A stretch of 20,253 nucleotides of DNA, taken from positions 1-20,253 of the forward strand of contig JAFPYA010000318.1 of the NCBI GenBank assembly GCA_017412445.1. Reading direction: 5' to 3'. How positions within the stretch are numbered: position 1 is the stretch's first letter; the number at the start of each line of letters is the position of its first letter. The DNA is from Clostridia bacterium. Lineage in GTDB: Bacteria > Bacillota > Clostridia > Christensenellales > Aristaeellaceae. This document shows, in pieces, positions 1 to 7,366 of the stretch. The position numbers and the translations under genes were made by a program. A model generated the notes under the pieces. It was not told the origin of the DNA, made no database searches, and saw nothing but the letters and a program-made list of their open reading frames with translations.

Positions 1-865
<865 letters not shown>

Positions 866-921
866 TTAAAAATGTCTATGCACGAATATACCCCAGAGGG
901 CACAACTTTACATACATTAAA

Positions 922-950
922 ATTATAGTCAACGGGCGCGGCAAAGTCAA
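922..950 (-). promoter_or_regulatory. Promoter of the PFOR gene
   Basis: On the minus strand TTGACT (950-945) and TATAAT (927-922) are separated by exactly 17 bases, a near-consensus housekeeping promoter. Transcription would begin near 915, leaving a leader of about 65 bases before the TTG start at 850. A 12-base dyad overlaps the -35 hexamer (see the repeat at 948-995). Confidence 0.75.
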
Positions 951-995
951 GTTTACTTGAGCCTCAAAAGGGCTTGGCGGGCACAAGTTTACTCA
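948..995. repeat. Two tandem dyads (possible operator) upstream of the PFOR gene
   Basis: CAAGTTTACTTG at 948-959 is a perfect 5-2-5 inverted repeat. CAAGTTTACTCA at 984-995 repeats its first ten bases exactly and keeps most of the symmetry. Their starts are 36 bases apart. The first copy overlaps the -35 box of the PFOR promoter, where a bound regulator could block RNA polymerase. I do not recognise the motif as the site of a named regulator; the operator role is inferred from symmetry, repetition and position. Confidence 0.45.
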
Positions 996-1142
996 AATTT
1001 TCGCTGGCGTTAGTTGCATCTAATTGTTCACATGCATAAACTCCGCCGTTTTCGGGCGGCAAAAAAAGCGGCAAAATGCGTGCCTGAGAGCAGGCGGCAG
1101 AAGGCGGCGCGCCCTTGATTTATTATTTAACCTTGCCGGGTA
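996..1142. other. Gene-free stretch between the PFOR and csoR promoters
   Basis: No convincing gene was found here. It contains a small CCGCC/GGCGG hairpin at 1043-1059 beside a run of seven A (1061-1067), which lacks the downstream T run needed for a terminator on either strand. The rest of the divergent gap (851-1206) is taken up by the two promoters and their operator-like repeats. Confidence 0.5.
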
Positions 1143-1171
1143 TTGACAAATACCCCCGGGGGGTGTATTAT
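1143..1171 (+). promoter_or_regulatory. Promoter of the copper operon
   Basis: A perfect TTGACA (1143-1148) and TATTAT (1166-1171) are separated by 17 bases. The spacer is almost entirely filled by the first CsoR-type operator (1150-1166), and the second operator lies over the expected transcription start (about 1178). This layout fits repression by apo-CsoR and release by Cu(I). Confidence 0.85.
1150..1166. promoter_or_regulatory. CsoR-type operator 1
   Basis: ATACCCC-CGG-GGGGTGT is a 7-3-7 inverted repeat with one mismatch. It has the G/C tract flanked by TA-rich ends known for CsoR-family operators. It sits between the -35 and -10 hexamers of the csoR promoter. Confidence 0.8.
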
Positions 1172-1177
1172 CTGTTC

Positions 1178-1194
1178 ATACCCCGATGGGGTAT
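1178..1194. promoter_or_regulatory. CsoR-type operator 2
   Basis: ATACCCC-GAT-GGGGTAT is a perfect 7-3-7 inverted repeat. Its centre is 28 bases downstream of the first operator centre, and it lies between the -10 box and the csoR Shine-Dalgarno, over the likely start of transcription. Confidence 0.85.
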
Positions 1195-1206
1195 ACGGAG
1201 GCTTAA

Positions 1207-1533
1207 ATGGATACTGAAATCAAAAGCGGAAGCGAAGGCATGCCCTCCTGCTGCACTCGCAAAAAGCACAGGAGCGAAAGCGAAAAAAAGGCGCTCGTAA
1301 GGCGGCTTCGCCTGGCCGAGGGGCAGATTAGGGGCATACAGGCGATGATAGAAAACGACGCCTACTGCCCCGACATACTTATTCAGGTGTCCGCGGTGAC
1401 AAGCGCGCTCAACGCCTTTAACCGCGAGCTGCTTGCCTGTCACATAAACAGCTGCGTGGCCGAGGACATAAAAAACGGCGACAGCGGCGCGGTGGAAGAA
1501 TTTGTAAAAGTGGTTCAGAAGCTGATGAAATAG
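1207..1533 (+). CDS. csoR: Copper-sensing transcriptional repressor CsoR
   Basis: This 108-residue all-helical DUF156-family regulator represses its own copper operon in the cytoplasm and leaves the DNA when it binds Cu(I). The ligand set is visible: Cys54, His79 and Cys83. Their spacing is identical to Cys36/His61/Cys65 of the Mycobacterium tuberculosis protein. RRLRLAEGQIRGI (32-44) is the conserved helix-1 segment. An extra CC pair at 15-16 lies in the N-terminal tail outside the core and could be an accessory metal or redox site. The ATG at 1207 follows GGAGG (1197-1201). The stop overlaps the Shine-Dalgarno of copA, so the two are probably translated together. The two operators just upstream point to autoregulation. 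Confidence 0.95.
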   Translation: MDTEIKSGSEGMPSCCTRKKHRSESEKKALVRRLRLAEGQIRGIQAMIENDAYCPDILIQVSAVTSALNAFNRELLACHINSCVAEDIKNGDSGAVEEFVKVVQKLMK

Positions 1534-1543
1534 GAGGCGCGGT

Positions 1544-4066
1544 GTGACACAGTATAATGTAACCGGCATGAGCTGCGCCGCCTGTCAGGCGCGGGTGGAA
1601 AAGGCCGTAAAAAACGTGGAGGGCGTGACTGCCTGCGCGGTGAGCCTGCTTACGAACTCGATGGGAGTAGAGGGCAGCGCAAGCCCCGAAACCGTAATCA
1701 AGGCCGTCGAAAAGGCGGGCTACGGCGCGAGCCTCAAGGGCGAGGGCGCAGGCAAGGCCAAGTCCGCTTCATACCAGGACGCGCTCAGGGACACCGAGAC
1801 GCCCGCCCTCAGGCGCCGCCTGATCTACAGCGTGGCGTTTCTTGCCGCGCTGATGTACATAAGCATGGGTCACAACATGTGGTCGTGGCCTGTGCCCGCT
1901 TACTTCACCGAAAGCCACATACGCCTCGCAGTTTTGCAGCTGCTGCTTGCGGGGATCGTGATGGTAATAAACCAGAAATTCTTTACGAGCGGCTTTAAGT
2001 CCCTGTTTCACCTCTCGCCCAACATGGATACGCTGGTCGCGCTGGGCTCCAGCGTATCCTTCGGCTGGAGCGTGTATGTGCTTTTGAAAATGTGCTCGCT
2101 CGAGGGCGAGGCGCTGATGCAGGTCTACCACAACGAGTTGTACTTCGAGTCCGCGGCGATGATACCCGCGCTCATCACGGTGGGCAAGATGCTCGAGGCG
2201 CGCTCAAAGGGCAAAACCACGGACGCGCTGAAAAGCCTTATGCGCTTAAGCCCAAAGACCGCCCAGGTGATACGCGAGGGCAAAGAGGTGACCGTGCCCG
2301 TAGAAGAGGTAAAAGCCGGGGACATATTCGCCGTGCGCCCCGGCGACAGCGTGCCCGTGGACGGCGTGGTGCTCGAGGGCGAAAGCGCGGTGAACGAGGC
2401 TGCGCTGACCGGCGAATCCATACCCGTGGACAAGGCAGCGGGCGACAGGGTGAGCGCCGCCACAATTAACCAAAGCGGCTACCTCAAATGCCGCGCGACC
2501 CGCGTGGGCGAGGACACCACGCTCAGCCAGATAATACGCCTGGTCTCAGACGCCGCCGCGACCACGGCGCCCATCGCCCGCATAGCCGACAGGGTGAGCG
2601 GCGTGTTCGTGCCGGCGGTGATGTCAATAGCGTTTCTGGTCACGCTGGGCTGGCTTGTAATCGGCGGGCGCGAGCTGTCGTTTGCTCTGGCGCGCGGCAT
2701 AAGCGTGCTGGTCATCTCCTGCCCCTGTGCGCTGGGGCTGGCGACGCCCGTGGCCATAATGGTGGGCAACGGCAAGGGCGCAAAGACAGGCATACTCTTT
2801 AAGACCGGCTCCGCGCTTGAAAATCTGGGCAAGGCGAGGATAATCGCGCTGGACAAGACCGGCACTATCACCAGCGGCACTCCCGTGGTCACGGACCTGC
2901 TGCCCGCAAAAGGCGTGAGCGAAAAGGAGCTTATGTCCCTCGCCGCCGCGCTCGAAAGCAAAAGCGAGCATCCTCTGGCAAGGGCAATACTTTTAAAGGC
3001 CGAAAACGACAAAATCAAAGGCCGAAGCGCGGAAAACTTCAGGGCGCTGCCCGGCAACGGCCTAAGCGGCGAGCTCGACGGCAAGAGGCTGCTGGGCGGA
3101 AGCCTGAAATACATGAGCACACAGACGGCTGTGCCGCCTGAGGCAAAAGAGCAGGCCGAGCAGCTGTCGTCTCAGGGCAAAACGCCGCTTCTGTTCGCCT
3201 TTGACGATAGATTCATGGGCATAATCGCCGTGGCGGACGCGATAAAGAGCGACTCCGCCCTTGCCATAGCGCAGCTCAAAAAGCTGGGGCTGCACACGGT
3301 GATGCTCACCGGCGACAACCCGCGCACCGCCCGCGCCATAGCCGCCCAGGCCGGCGTGGACGAGGTGGCAAGTGGCGTGCTGCCCGGCGGCAAGGAGCAG
3401 GTGATTCAGGCGCTGCAGAGGCATGGCAAGACCGTGATGGTGGGCGACGGCATAAACGACGCGCCCGCGCTGACCCGCGCGGACACAGGCATAGCGATAG
3501 GTGCGGGCACGGACGTGGCGATAGACTCAGCCGACGTGGTGCTTATGAACAGCTCGCTCAGCGACGTGGCCGCCGCGGTGCGCCTGAGCCGCAAGACCTT
3601 AAGAAACATACACGAAAACCTGTTATGGGCGTTTTTCTACAACCTCATCTGCATACCCCTCGCGGCGGGGCTGTTCGGGCTGAGCATGAGCCCCATGGTG
3701 GGCGCGGCCGCGATGAGCCTGAGCAGCTTTACCGTGTGCATGAACGCGCTGAGGCTCAATTTGATCGACATAAAGAGCGGCAAGGGCGACAAGCCCCTGC
3801 GGGGCGAAAAACTTTATCCTCCCCTGCTCGACAGCCGCTTTAGCGAAGAAAGGAGCGACACTATGGAAAAGACCGTCAAAATCGAGGGCATGATGTGCCC
3901 CCACTGCGAAATGAACGTGAAAAAGGCGCTGGAGGAGCTACCCTTCGTGGCCTCCGCCGCGCCCAGCCACGAAACAGGCAGCGCTGTGCTGACCCTGTGC
4001 GGCGACTACGACGAGGCCGCCGTAAAGCAGGCGGTAGAAGACAAGGGCTACAGCTTTAAAGGATAA
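1544..4066 (+). CDS. copA: Cu(I)-exporting P1B-type ATPase with an extra C-terminal CopZ-like domain
   Basis: This 840-residue membrane ATPase would pump Cu(I) out of the cell. In order it shows an N-terminal metal-binding domain with GMSCAAC (Cys11, Cys14), membrane helices, the actuator TGES (289-292), the ion-path CPC (393-395), the phosphorylation site DKTGT (437-441), the nucleotide-binding HP pair (476-477) and GDGINDAP (634-641). The last membrane helices carry the YN and MSLSS motifs of Cu(I) pumps. Unusually, a second heavy-metal-associated domain with GMMCPHC (Cys785, Cys788) is fused at the C-terminus after a linker of roughly 25 residues. The start is GTG at 1544, six bases after AGGAGG (1532-1537). 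An internal start for the last domain is listed separately. Confidence 0.96.
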   Translation: MTQYNVTGMSCAACQARVEKAVKNVEGVTACAVSLLTNSMGVEGSASPETVIKAVEKAGYGASLKGEGAGKAKSASYQDALRDTETPALRRRLIYSVAFLAALMYISMGHNMWSWPVPAYFTESHIRLAVLQLLLAGIVMVINQKFFTSGFKSLFHLSPNMDTLVALGSSVSFGWSVYVLLKMCSLEGEALMQVYHNELYFESAAMIPALITVGKMLEARSKGKTTDALKSLMRLSPKTAQVIREGKEVTVPVEEVKAGDIFAVRPGDSVPVDGVVLEGESAVNEAALTGESIPVDKAAGDRVSAATINQSGYLKCRATRVGEDTTLSQIIRLVSDAAATTAPIARIADRVSGVFVPAVMSIAFLVTLGWLVIGGRELSFALARGISVLVISCPCALGLATPVAIMVGNGKGAKTGILFKTGSALENLGKARIIALDKTGTITSGTPVVTDLLPAKGVSEKELMSLAAALESKSEHPLARAILLKAENDKIKGRSAENFRALPGNGLSGELDGKRLLGGSLKYMSTQTAVPPEAKEQAEQLSSQGKTPLLFAFDDRFMGIIAVADAIKSDSALAIAQLKKLGLHTVMLTGDNPRTARAIAAQAGVDEVASGVLPGGKEQVIQALQRHGKTVMVGDGINDAPALTRADTGIAIGAGTDVAIDSADVVLMNSSLSDVAAAVRLSRKTLRNIHENLLWAFFYNLICIPLAAGLFGLSMSPMVGAAAMSLSSFTVCMNALRLNLIDIKSGKGDKPLRGEKLYPPLLDSRFSEERSDTMEKTVKIEGMMCPHCEMNVKKALEELPFVASAAPSHETGSAVLTLCGDYDEAAVKQAVEDKGYSFKG
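3863..4066 (+). CDS. Possible separately translated CopZ-like copper chaperone (internal start within copA)
   Basis: Inside copA and in the same frame, AAGGAG (3850-3855) precedes an ATG at 3863 by seven bases. Starting there gives a 67-residue protein beginning MEKTVKIEGMMCPHC, which is the size and layout of a free CopZ chaperone: one ferredoxin-like HMA domain whose two cysteines bind Cu(I). A chaperone would carry Cu(I) to the pump or to CsoR. What is seen is the ribosome-binding site, the start codon and a complete domain beginning exactly there. That both a fused and a free form are made is inference; the site could instead be a relic of an ancient copA-copZ gene fusion. Confidence 0.45.
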   Translation: MEKTVKIEGMMCPHCEMNVKKALEELPFVASAAPSHETGSAVLTLCGDYDEAAVKQAVEDKGYSFKG

Positions 4067-4079
4067 GGAGGCCAGAGCC

Positions 4080-4604
4080 ATGAACGAAGCATTGAACAAT
4101 TTGCTCACCAGAAGAAGCTGCCGCGCCTACGAGAACAGACAGGTGGAGGCCGAAGCGCTTGACGCGATACTTGAGGCCGGCACCTACGCCCCCACCGGCA
4201 TGGGCAAGCAGTCCCCGTTCATAGTCGCAATTCAGGACAGGGACACCCTCAACAAAGTCGAAAGGCTCAACGCCGCGCCCATGGGCAACCCCGACGCGCA
4301 CACCTTCTACGGCGCTCCTACGGTGATAGTGGTGTTTGCCGAAAACGACAGCCTCATCAAAATTGCCGACGCGAACCTCGTAATAGGCAATATTCTCAAC
4401 GCCGCAAACGCCGTTGGCGTAGACAGCTGCTACATCTGGCGCGCCCGCGAGGCATTTGAAAGCGAGGAAGGCAAGGCGCTTAAGGCGGCCTGGGGTCTCC
4501 CCGAAGAGTGCGTGGGTGTCGGCAACGTCATCCTCGGCTACGGAAAACCCGAGGGCAAGCGCCCCGCCCCCGCAAGGAAAGAGAACTATATAAGGAAAAT
4601 CTAA
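4080..4604 (+). CDS. Nitroreductase-family FMN oxidoreductase in the copper operon
   Basis: This 174-residue cytoplasmic flavoprotein belongs to the nitroreductase fold, whose members use NAD(P)H and FMN to reduce quinones or nitro compounds. The N-terminal RRSCRAY (12-18) is the FMN-phosphate-binding segment, followed by the APTGMGKQ loop (37-44). The C-terminal VGVGNVILGYG is the usual end of the fold. It is a short member of the family. The ATG at 4080 follows GGAGG directly behind the copA stop, so it is the third gene of the copper operon. A copper-induced nitroreductase (CinD) is known in Lactococcus lactis, so a role in handling copper-linked oxidative or quinone stress is plausible. 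The natural substrate cannot be read from sequence. Confidence 0.85.
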   Translation: MNEALNNLLTRRSCRAYENRQVEAEALDAILEAGTYAPTGMGKQSPFIVAIQDRDTLNKVERLNAAPMGNPDAHTFYGAPTVIVVFAENDSLIKIADANLVIGNILNAANAVGVDSCYIWRAREAFESEEGKALKAAWGLPEECVGVGNVILGYGKPEGKRPAPARKENYIRKI

Positions 4605-4615
4605 GCAATAAAAAT

Positions 4616-4650
4616 CGCGCGCCCGAAAACCCCGGACGCGCGTTTTTTTT
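4616..4650 (+). terminator. Rho-independent terminator of the copper operon
   Basis: CGCGCG (4616-4621) pairs with CGCGCG (4637-4642), extended by CC/GG after one mismatch, and is followed by eight T (4643-4650). Five A at 4610-4614 on the other side give a shorter U run on the minus strand. The structure may therefore also stop transcription arriving from the convergent metallophosphoesterase gene. Confidence 0.85.
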
Positions 4651-4693
4651 GTGTGCAGAAAAAAGCATAAGCGCCTCTTTGACGATACCTTGT

Positions 4694-5434
4694 CTACAGC
4701 ACCTTGAGCGGCTTCCACCTTAGGTAGTCGCCGGAAACGAGGCTGTACTTTACGCCGCGGTACCTGCCCGTCAGGCTGTCGTGAAAGCGGGTGGCGCCGT
4801 GGCAGTGGGCGTAAATCACCTGCTCGGCCTTGTACTTTTCGGCAAGGCGCGTAAAGGGGCTTGAGGTCTCAAGGACGTTGGTGGGCGGATAGTGCAAAAA
4901 CATTATGAAGCGGCTGTAGCCCGCCCTGCAGGCGGCCTCAAACGAGGCTTCGAGGCGCTCTTCCTCCCTTTCGACCAGCTTTTTCGCGTGCTCTTCCGCG
5001 TCCGTGTCCCAGCCCACTATGCGGCCCTGACGCATATAGAACGGCCCCTCGAAGGTAAAGCCCTTTGTGCCTACGAGCGCGTATGTGTCGTAGGAGGCGA
5101 AGTTGTTTTGCAGAAAGAACAGCCTGTCCTTATAGCGCTCGTTCAGCGCGTCGGTCTTCTTTGCGTCCCAGAACATGTCGTGGTTGCCGCGCAGAAGTAT
5201 CTTGCGGCCGGGCAGGGCGCAAATGTATTCCAGATCCTTTTCGCACAGGCTCAGGTTTTTGCCCCAGCTGTGATCGCCCGCGAGCACCAGCGTGTCGGTG
5301 GGCTTGATCATTTTGAGGCAGTTCTGCCTGAGCGTCTCCTCGTGGTTTTCCCACGCGGGGTTGTTCAGCTGCCCCGGCGCCCTGAGCTCGCTTTGAAAGT
5401 GCAGGTGCAAATCCCCTATCGCGTACAGGCTCAT
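4694..5434 (-). CDS. Calcineurin-like metallophosphoesterase
   Basis: A 246-residue predicted phosphohydrolase of the binuclear-metal calcineurin-like fold, resembling the bacterial COG1768 type. The metal ligands appear in order: GDLH (7-10), GDHSW (53-57), GNHD (83-86), His181 in FLHYPP, and AHCHG (209-213). No signal peptide or membrane segment is seen, so it should be cytoplasmic. The substrate is unknown. The ATG at 5434 has GGGAG about six bases upstream. It lies immediately downstream of the terminator of the preceding flavoprotein gene, so it depends on read-through or on a promoter I could not identify. It converges with the nitroreductase gene. Confidence 0.88.
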   Translation of the reverse strand: MSLYAIGDLHLHFQSELRAPGQLNNPAWENHEETLRQNCLKMIKPTDTLVLAGDHSWGKNLSLCEKDLEYICALPGRKILLRGNHDMFWDAKKTDALNERYKDRLFFLQNNFASYDTYALVGTKGFTFEGPFYMRQGRIVGWDTDAEEHAKKLVEREEERLEASFEAACRAGYSRFIMFLHYPPTNVLETSSPFTRLAEKYKAEQVIYAHCHGATRFHDSLTGRYRGVKYSLVSGDYLRWKPLKVL

Positions 5435-5450
5435 TGTTTTCTCCCGTCAT

Positions 5451-5471
5451 AAAACGCCCCTTTGCGGGGCG
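5451..5471 (-). terminator. Rho-independent terminator after the flavoprotein gene
   Basis: Read on the minus strand, CGCCCC (5471-5466) pairs with GGGGCG (5460-5455) around a 5-base loop and is followed by TTTT (5454-5451). It lies 17 bases beyond the stop of the flavoprotein gene and directly before the Shine-Dalgarno of the metallophosphoesterase, so termination is probably partial. Confidence 0.75.
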
Positions 5472-5488
5472 CTTGCTTTAATGAATTT

Positions 5489-6124
5489 TTAATCCTCGTA
5501 CAGATCCTCGCGGACGAAGTTTGTGGTATAGTGCCTGGGAAGCTCAGGCAGTGGCTCGTTAAAGGCGTGCTTCATTTTGATGAGGTAGGCCATGTTGTCG
5601 GCAAGCGTCTGCATCGTGGACACGCCCTCCCTGTCGGCCAGGACGTCCTTTGGCGTAAAGCCGTGCACCATGTTCCAGTAGCAGCTGGAGACCACGGGCA
5701 TCTGGCTGATGGTGAAGTATTTGTTCAGCTGGTCGAAGGTGGAGGACGCGCCGCCCCTTCTGCAGCTGACCACGCAGGCGCCAAACTTCATGCGCAGCGA
5801 CGCATTCGGGCGGGAAAAGAACATCCTGTCGAGAAACGAGGTTATCGCGCCCGAGGCAGAGGCGTAGTGCACCGCGCTGCCAACTATCATGCCGTCGCTT
5901 TGCTCCAGCAGGTCGCGCGCCGCGTTCACGCCGTCGTCGCCGTAGACGCATTTGCCGGTCTTCCGGCACGCGCCGCAGCCAAGACAGCCGATTATGGGCT
6001 TTCGCCCCACCTGAACTATGGTGGAGTCCACGCCGTTTTCCTTCAGGCGGGAAGCGATTATTTCAAGGGCGGTGTATGTGCAGCCCTTTGTGTTGGGACT
6101 GCCGTTTAAGAGAAGCACGTGCAT
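5489..6124 (-). CDS. Flavodoxin-fold NAD(P)H-dependent oxidoreductase, iron-sulfur-flavoprotein type
   Basis: This 211-residue protein has the NAD(P)H-dependent FMN reductase/flavodoxin fold, with the FMN-phosphate loop LLNGSPNTKGCT (5-16). A compact cysteine cluster CX2CX2CX5C (Cys47, Cys50, Cys53, Cys59) matches the arrangement that binds a [4Fe-4S] cluster in archaeal and clostridial iron-sulfur flavoproteins. GSAVHYASASG forms the second flavin loop. The role would be cytoplasmic electron transfer from ferredoxin or NAD(P)H to an unknown acceptor. GGAGGT precedes the ATG at 6124, and the gap to the upstream gene is 32 bases, so it is probably the last gene of the minus-strand operon before its terminator. 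Confidence 0.86.
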   Translation of the reverse strand: MHVLLLNGSPNTKGCTYTALEIIASRLKENGVDSTIVQVGRKPIIGCLGCGACRKTGKCVYGDDGVNAARDLLEQSDGMIVGSAVHYASASGAITSFLDRMFFSRPNASLRMKFGACVVSCRRGGASSTFDQLNKYFTISQMPVVSSCYWNMVHGFTPKDVLADREGVSTMQTLADNMAYLIKMKHAFNEPLPELPRHYTTNFVREDLYED

Positions 6125-6156
6125 GTTGTATACCTCCGTATGCTTGCTGCTTTGGC

Positions 6157-7341
6157 TTATTTTACTATGAACGCGGCGGGCATGCGGCGGGAAACCGCAA
6201 GCGGGTAGGCGCTGTAGACGCTTTCGCCCTTCATGTACATCGCGGAAGAGTGGCCGCCGTCGAGGTTGCCCGCGTTCACGGCGCCGTACTCGAGCATCAC
6301 GTCCTGCAGGTCGAAGAAGCTTGCGCCGAAGGAGCCGGGCTGTCTGCCCTCGGCCACGAACAGAAGCACCCTGCCCTCGGCATCCTGCCCTATAGCGGAA
6401 CGCGCGCTGTAGGTGTAATATTTGTCCGAAATGGCGACCTTTTCGCCGTCTGTCACCAGCGCGCAGTTGAAGGCGATGGCGTCGCGCAGCTTCATTGCGT
6501 TAAGCTGGTCGTTTGTAAATTTGCCTACGTGCAGCACGTTGTCCCCGTCAAAGCCCATTATCACGTTGCAGCCGGGGTTGTTGTAGGAGTTGTAGCTCTT
6601 GACCTCGCCCTGGGAGACCACGTAGCCCGCGGGCACGGCGCCGTTGCCGCCTCCGCCGCCATCCTCAAACGCGCCGCCGTTTATCACGGCCAGGGCGTCG
6701 TATTTCTGATAGAGCTGATCCACGCGCCAGCCGCCGAGCTTCCTGTTGAACTCGTTGGTAGTGCCCACAAACACGCGGGAGGGGTCGTCTATAACCATCA
6801 TGAAGCCCCTGAAGCTGTGCCCGGCCACGGGATAGACGTGTATGCCCTCGTCGATGGCAGAAAACTTTTCCGCCCTCAGCGCATCGGATTCCACCGGCAG
6901 ATTATAAAAATCCGTAAGCAGCCACGTGTCCTTGCGCGCATCGGTCTGCTCAAACACAAGGTGATAGCCCACGGCGAAGTCCACCGTGACGGCCTCAAGG
7001 CTGAAGGTGATCCGGTTTACGCAGTACGCGTCGCACTCGAAGGTCTTTTCGCCGGTGCGCTGCCAGTTTTCGCTGCGCCAGTCGAGATAAGTGCTCGAGC
7101 GCACGGAGCTGAACCAGCCCGCGTCGTAGCGGGTGATTATTTCGTAGGCGGCCGATGAGTGCTTGACCACCCTGTCGGTGCCCCACTTGTTTAAATCGTC
7201 CGTGCCCACGCGGCACAGCGCCTGCACCGCGGGATACACCACCTTATCGGCGTAGAGCGCTTCAAGGCTTTCGGTTTCCTCCGCCGGGGCCGGAAGGCAC
7301 ATCAGGCACAGGCAGAAAAACAGCGCAAGGACTCTTTTCAT
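6157..7341 (-). CDS. Secreted phosphodiester glycosidase-family protein (PF09992/NAGPA-like)
   Basis: A 394-residue protein with a signal peptide (MKRVLALFFCLCLMCLPAPA). Its C-terminal half, from about residue 180, resembles the phosphodiester-glycosidase domain shared by mammalian uncovering enzyme and bacterial proteins linked to exopolysaccharide. The family hallmark LDGGHSSAM is present near 360-368, with NGGAF and RSAIGQ segments earlier. The N-terminal half (about 25-180) is unfamiliar. It would act outside the membrane, probably on glycan-phosphate bonds of surface polymers, though the substrate is unknown. I chose the ATG at 7341 because GGGAG precedes it. A further in-frame ATG at 7362 would put seven extra residues before a normal signal peptide and lacks a Shine-Dalgarno. 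It follows the capA-like gene by 25 bases. Confidence 0.85.
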   Translation of the reverse strand: MKRVLALFFCLCLMCLPAPAEETESLEALYADKVVYPAVQALCRVGTDDLNKWGTDRVVKHSSAAYEIITRYDAGWFSSVRSSTYLDWRSENWQRTGEKTFECDAYCVNRITFSLEAVTVDFAVGYHLVFEQTDARKDTWLLTDFYNLPVESDALRAEKFSAIDEGIHVYPVAGHSFRGFMMVIDDPSRVFVGTTNEFNRKLGGWRVDQLYQKYDALAVINGGAFEDGGGGGNGAVPAGYVVSQGEVKSYNSYNNPGCNVIMGFDGDNVLHVGKFTNDQLNAMKLRDAIAFNCALVTDGEKVAISDKYYTYSARSAIGQDAEGRVLLFVAEGRQPGSFGASFFDLQDVMLEYGAVNAGNLDGGHSSAMYMKGESVYSAYPLAVSRRMPAAFIVK

Positions 7342-7366
7342 TCGCTTTTCTCCCGTAAGCATTTAT

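Noticed and set aside
1043..1067. CCGCC/GGCGG hairpin beside seven A, looking like a terminator
   Set aside because: On the plus strand the tract after the stem is A, and on the minus strand the T run comes before the stem, so neither direction gives a terminator.
4056..4718. 220-residue minus-strand frame
   Set aside because: It covers the nitroreductase gene on the opposite strand and runs through the terminator; the real gene explains the openness.
6076..7158. Long 360-residue open frame on the plus strand
   Set aside because: It is antisense to the glycosidase-like gene, has a low-complexity Val/His/Ala composition typical of a GC-rich shadow, and resembles no family.
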